From positions 1 through 5,806 of the forward strand of contig USFD01000136.1 in assembly GCA_900553885.1 (NCBI GenBank): a stretch of DNA of 5,806 bases, written 5' to 3'. The position numbers and the translations under genes are program-made. The notes beneath the pieces are model-generated. The model was not told where the DNA came from. It was given only the letters and a program-made list of their open reading frames with translations, and did no database searches. The number at the start of each line of letters is the position of its first letter. Within the stretch, counting starts at the first letter, position 1. The DNA is from an uncultured Ruminococcus sp. Its GTDB lineage: Bacteria > Bacillota > Clostridia > Lachnospirales > Lachnospiraceae. Below, piece by piece: positions 5,266 through 5,806 of this stretch.

Positions 5266-5806
5266 ATGAAATACAGTTATTATCCCGGCTGCACCCTGAA
5301 AAACAAGGCTCAGGATCTGGATCGGTATGCCAGAGCTTCGGCTGAGGTGCTGGGATTTGAACTGGAAGAGATCAGCGAGTGGCAGTGCTGCGGCGGTGTC
5401 TATCCGCTGGGAAGTGATGAGATTGCCACGAAACTGTCCTCCGTCCGCGCGCTCAACGACGCAAAGGAAAAGGGCCAGGATCTGGTTACACTCTGTTCTG
5501 CCTGTCATCATGTGCTTAAACGTGTGAACGATGATATGAAGAATGTAGAGGATATCCGGACAAGGGCCAATAACTATATGGCGCTGGACGAGCCGTATAC
5601 CGGAGAGACTACTGTACTTCATTTCCTTGAAGTGCTTCGTGACCGCATCGGGTTTGACGAAGTGAAAAAGAAAGTGGTAAATCCGCTTACAGGAAAGAAG
5701 ATTGGAGCTTATTACGGCTGCCTTCTTCTTCGTCCGGGCAAACTGCTTGCCTTTGACAATCCGGAAAATCCGAAGATCATGGAAGATTTTATCCGGGCAC
5801 TGGGAG
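5266..5806 (+). CDS. CoB--CoM heterodisulfide reductase subunit B-like (CCG-domain iron-sulfur) protein, 3'-truncated by window end
   Basis: Only the first 180 codons are present; the frame is open to the window edge. The protein begins MKYSYYPGC and has a complete first CCG-domain motif: Cys9, Cys41-Cys42 (QCCGG) and Cys78/Cys81 (CSACHH). The spacing is CX31CCX35CXXC, within the CX31-39CCX35-36CXXC pattern that in HdrB holds a non-cubane [4Fe-4S] cluster. Cys152 in YYGCLLLRP begins the second CCG motif, whose remainder is missing. HdrB proteins reduce disulfides or related acceptors in HdrABC complexes; in bacteria without coenzyme M, homologues work with HdrA/HdrC and flavin- or NADH-linked partners in electron transfer or bifurcation. 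No signal peptide or membrane segment is seen, so it is probably cytoplasmic. The gene follows ldh by 88 bases without an obvious promoter. The natural acceptor is unknown. Confidence 0.88.
   Translation, partial: MKYSYYPGCTLKNKAQDLDRYARASAEVLGFELEEISEWQCCGGVYPLGSDEIATKLSSVRALNDAKEKGQDLVTLCSACHHVLKRVNDDMKNVEDIRTRANNYMALDEPYTGETTVLHFLEVLRDRIGFDEVKKKVVNPLTGKKIGAYYGCLLLRPGKLLAFDNPENPKIMEDFIRALG

Noticed and set aside
5179..5622. Minus-strand open frame of 147 residues opposite the HdrB-like gene
   Set aside because: The plus-strand frame has the complete CCG cysteine motif and an ideal RBS; the minus-strand frame crosses the ldh terminator-like hairpin and shows no domain.
1..5806. CRISPR arrays, tRNA/rRNA genes, insertion sequences, phage genes or a wholly new system
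   Set aside because: No spaced direct repeats, transposase or integrase motifs, tRNA-like folds or rRNA segments were seen on either strand; the window is ordinary metabolic sequence with interesting regulatory DNA.

Overview
This window looks like part of a chromosome from an anaerobic member of the Clostridia, most likely a Lachnospiraceae-type gut Firmicute. The evidence is the Firmicute-type (long, HDH-containing) GalT, AGGAGG-type ribosome binding sites on every gene, an AraC/MsmR-like sugar regulator, a Rex-like operator motif in front of an ldh-type gene, and a CCG-domain (HdrB-like) redox protein. The genus cannot be named from this sequence alone.

Layout. The left half is a minus-strand Leloir galactose cluster: galK (1787-2959), then galT (137-1627), separated by 159 bases that hold two hairpins. 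No galE or galactoside hydrolase is visible. Bases 1-136, downstream of galT, hold no gene I can support. A divergent promoter region (2960-3179) separates galK from a plus-strand AraC-family activator gene (3180-4052). It holds three inverted repeats plus candidate promoters for both directions. The strongest repeat, ACGTGCAA-N15-TTGCACGT, lies upstream of a galK promoter and overlaps the -35 of the regulator's own promoter. That is the expected geometry for an autoregulated local activator.

The right half is redox metabolism on the plus strand. An LDH/MDH-superfamily dehydrogenase (4230-5177) follows a 177-base leader. Its candidate promoter coincides with TTGTCAA-ATTA-TTGACAA, which has the spacing and arms of a Rex (NADH/NAD+ sensor) site and runs into the araC stop codon. 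The enzyme is a mosaic: it keeps the LDH-type fructose-1,6-bisphosphate-binding residues but has Arg, the malate-type residue, at the substrate-specificity position. Downstream, past a strong hairpin, begins an HdrB-like protein with a complete CX31CCX35CXXC cluster motif. It is cut off by the window end.

How they fit together (inference): the left half converts galactose to galactose-1-phosphate and then to glucose-1-phosphate under a local AraC-type regulator. The right half deals with the NADH/electron balance of fermentation. No wholly new system is evident. The points most worth following are the regulatory DNA, the unusual specificity residue of the dehydrogenase, and its pairing with an HdrB-like protein.
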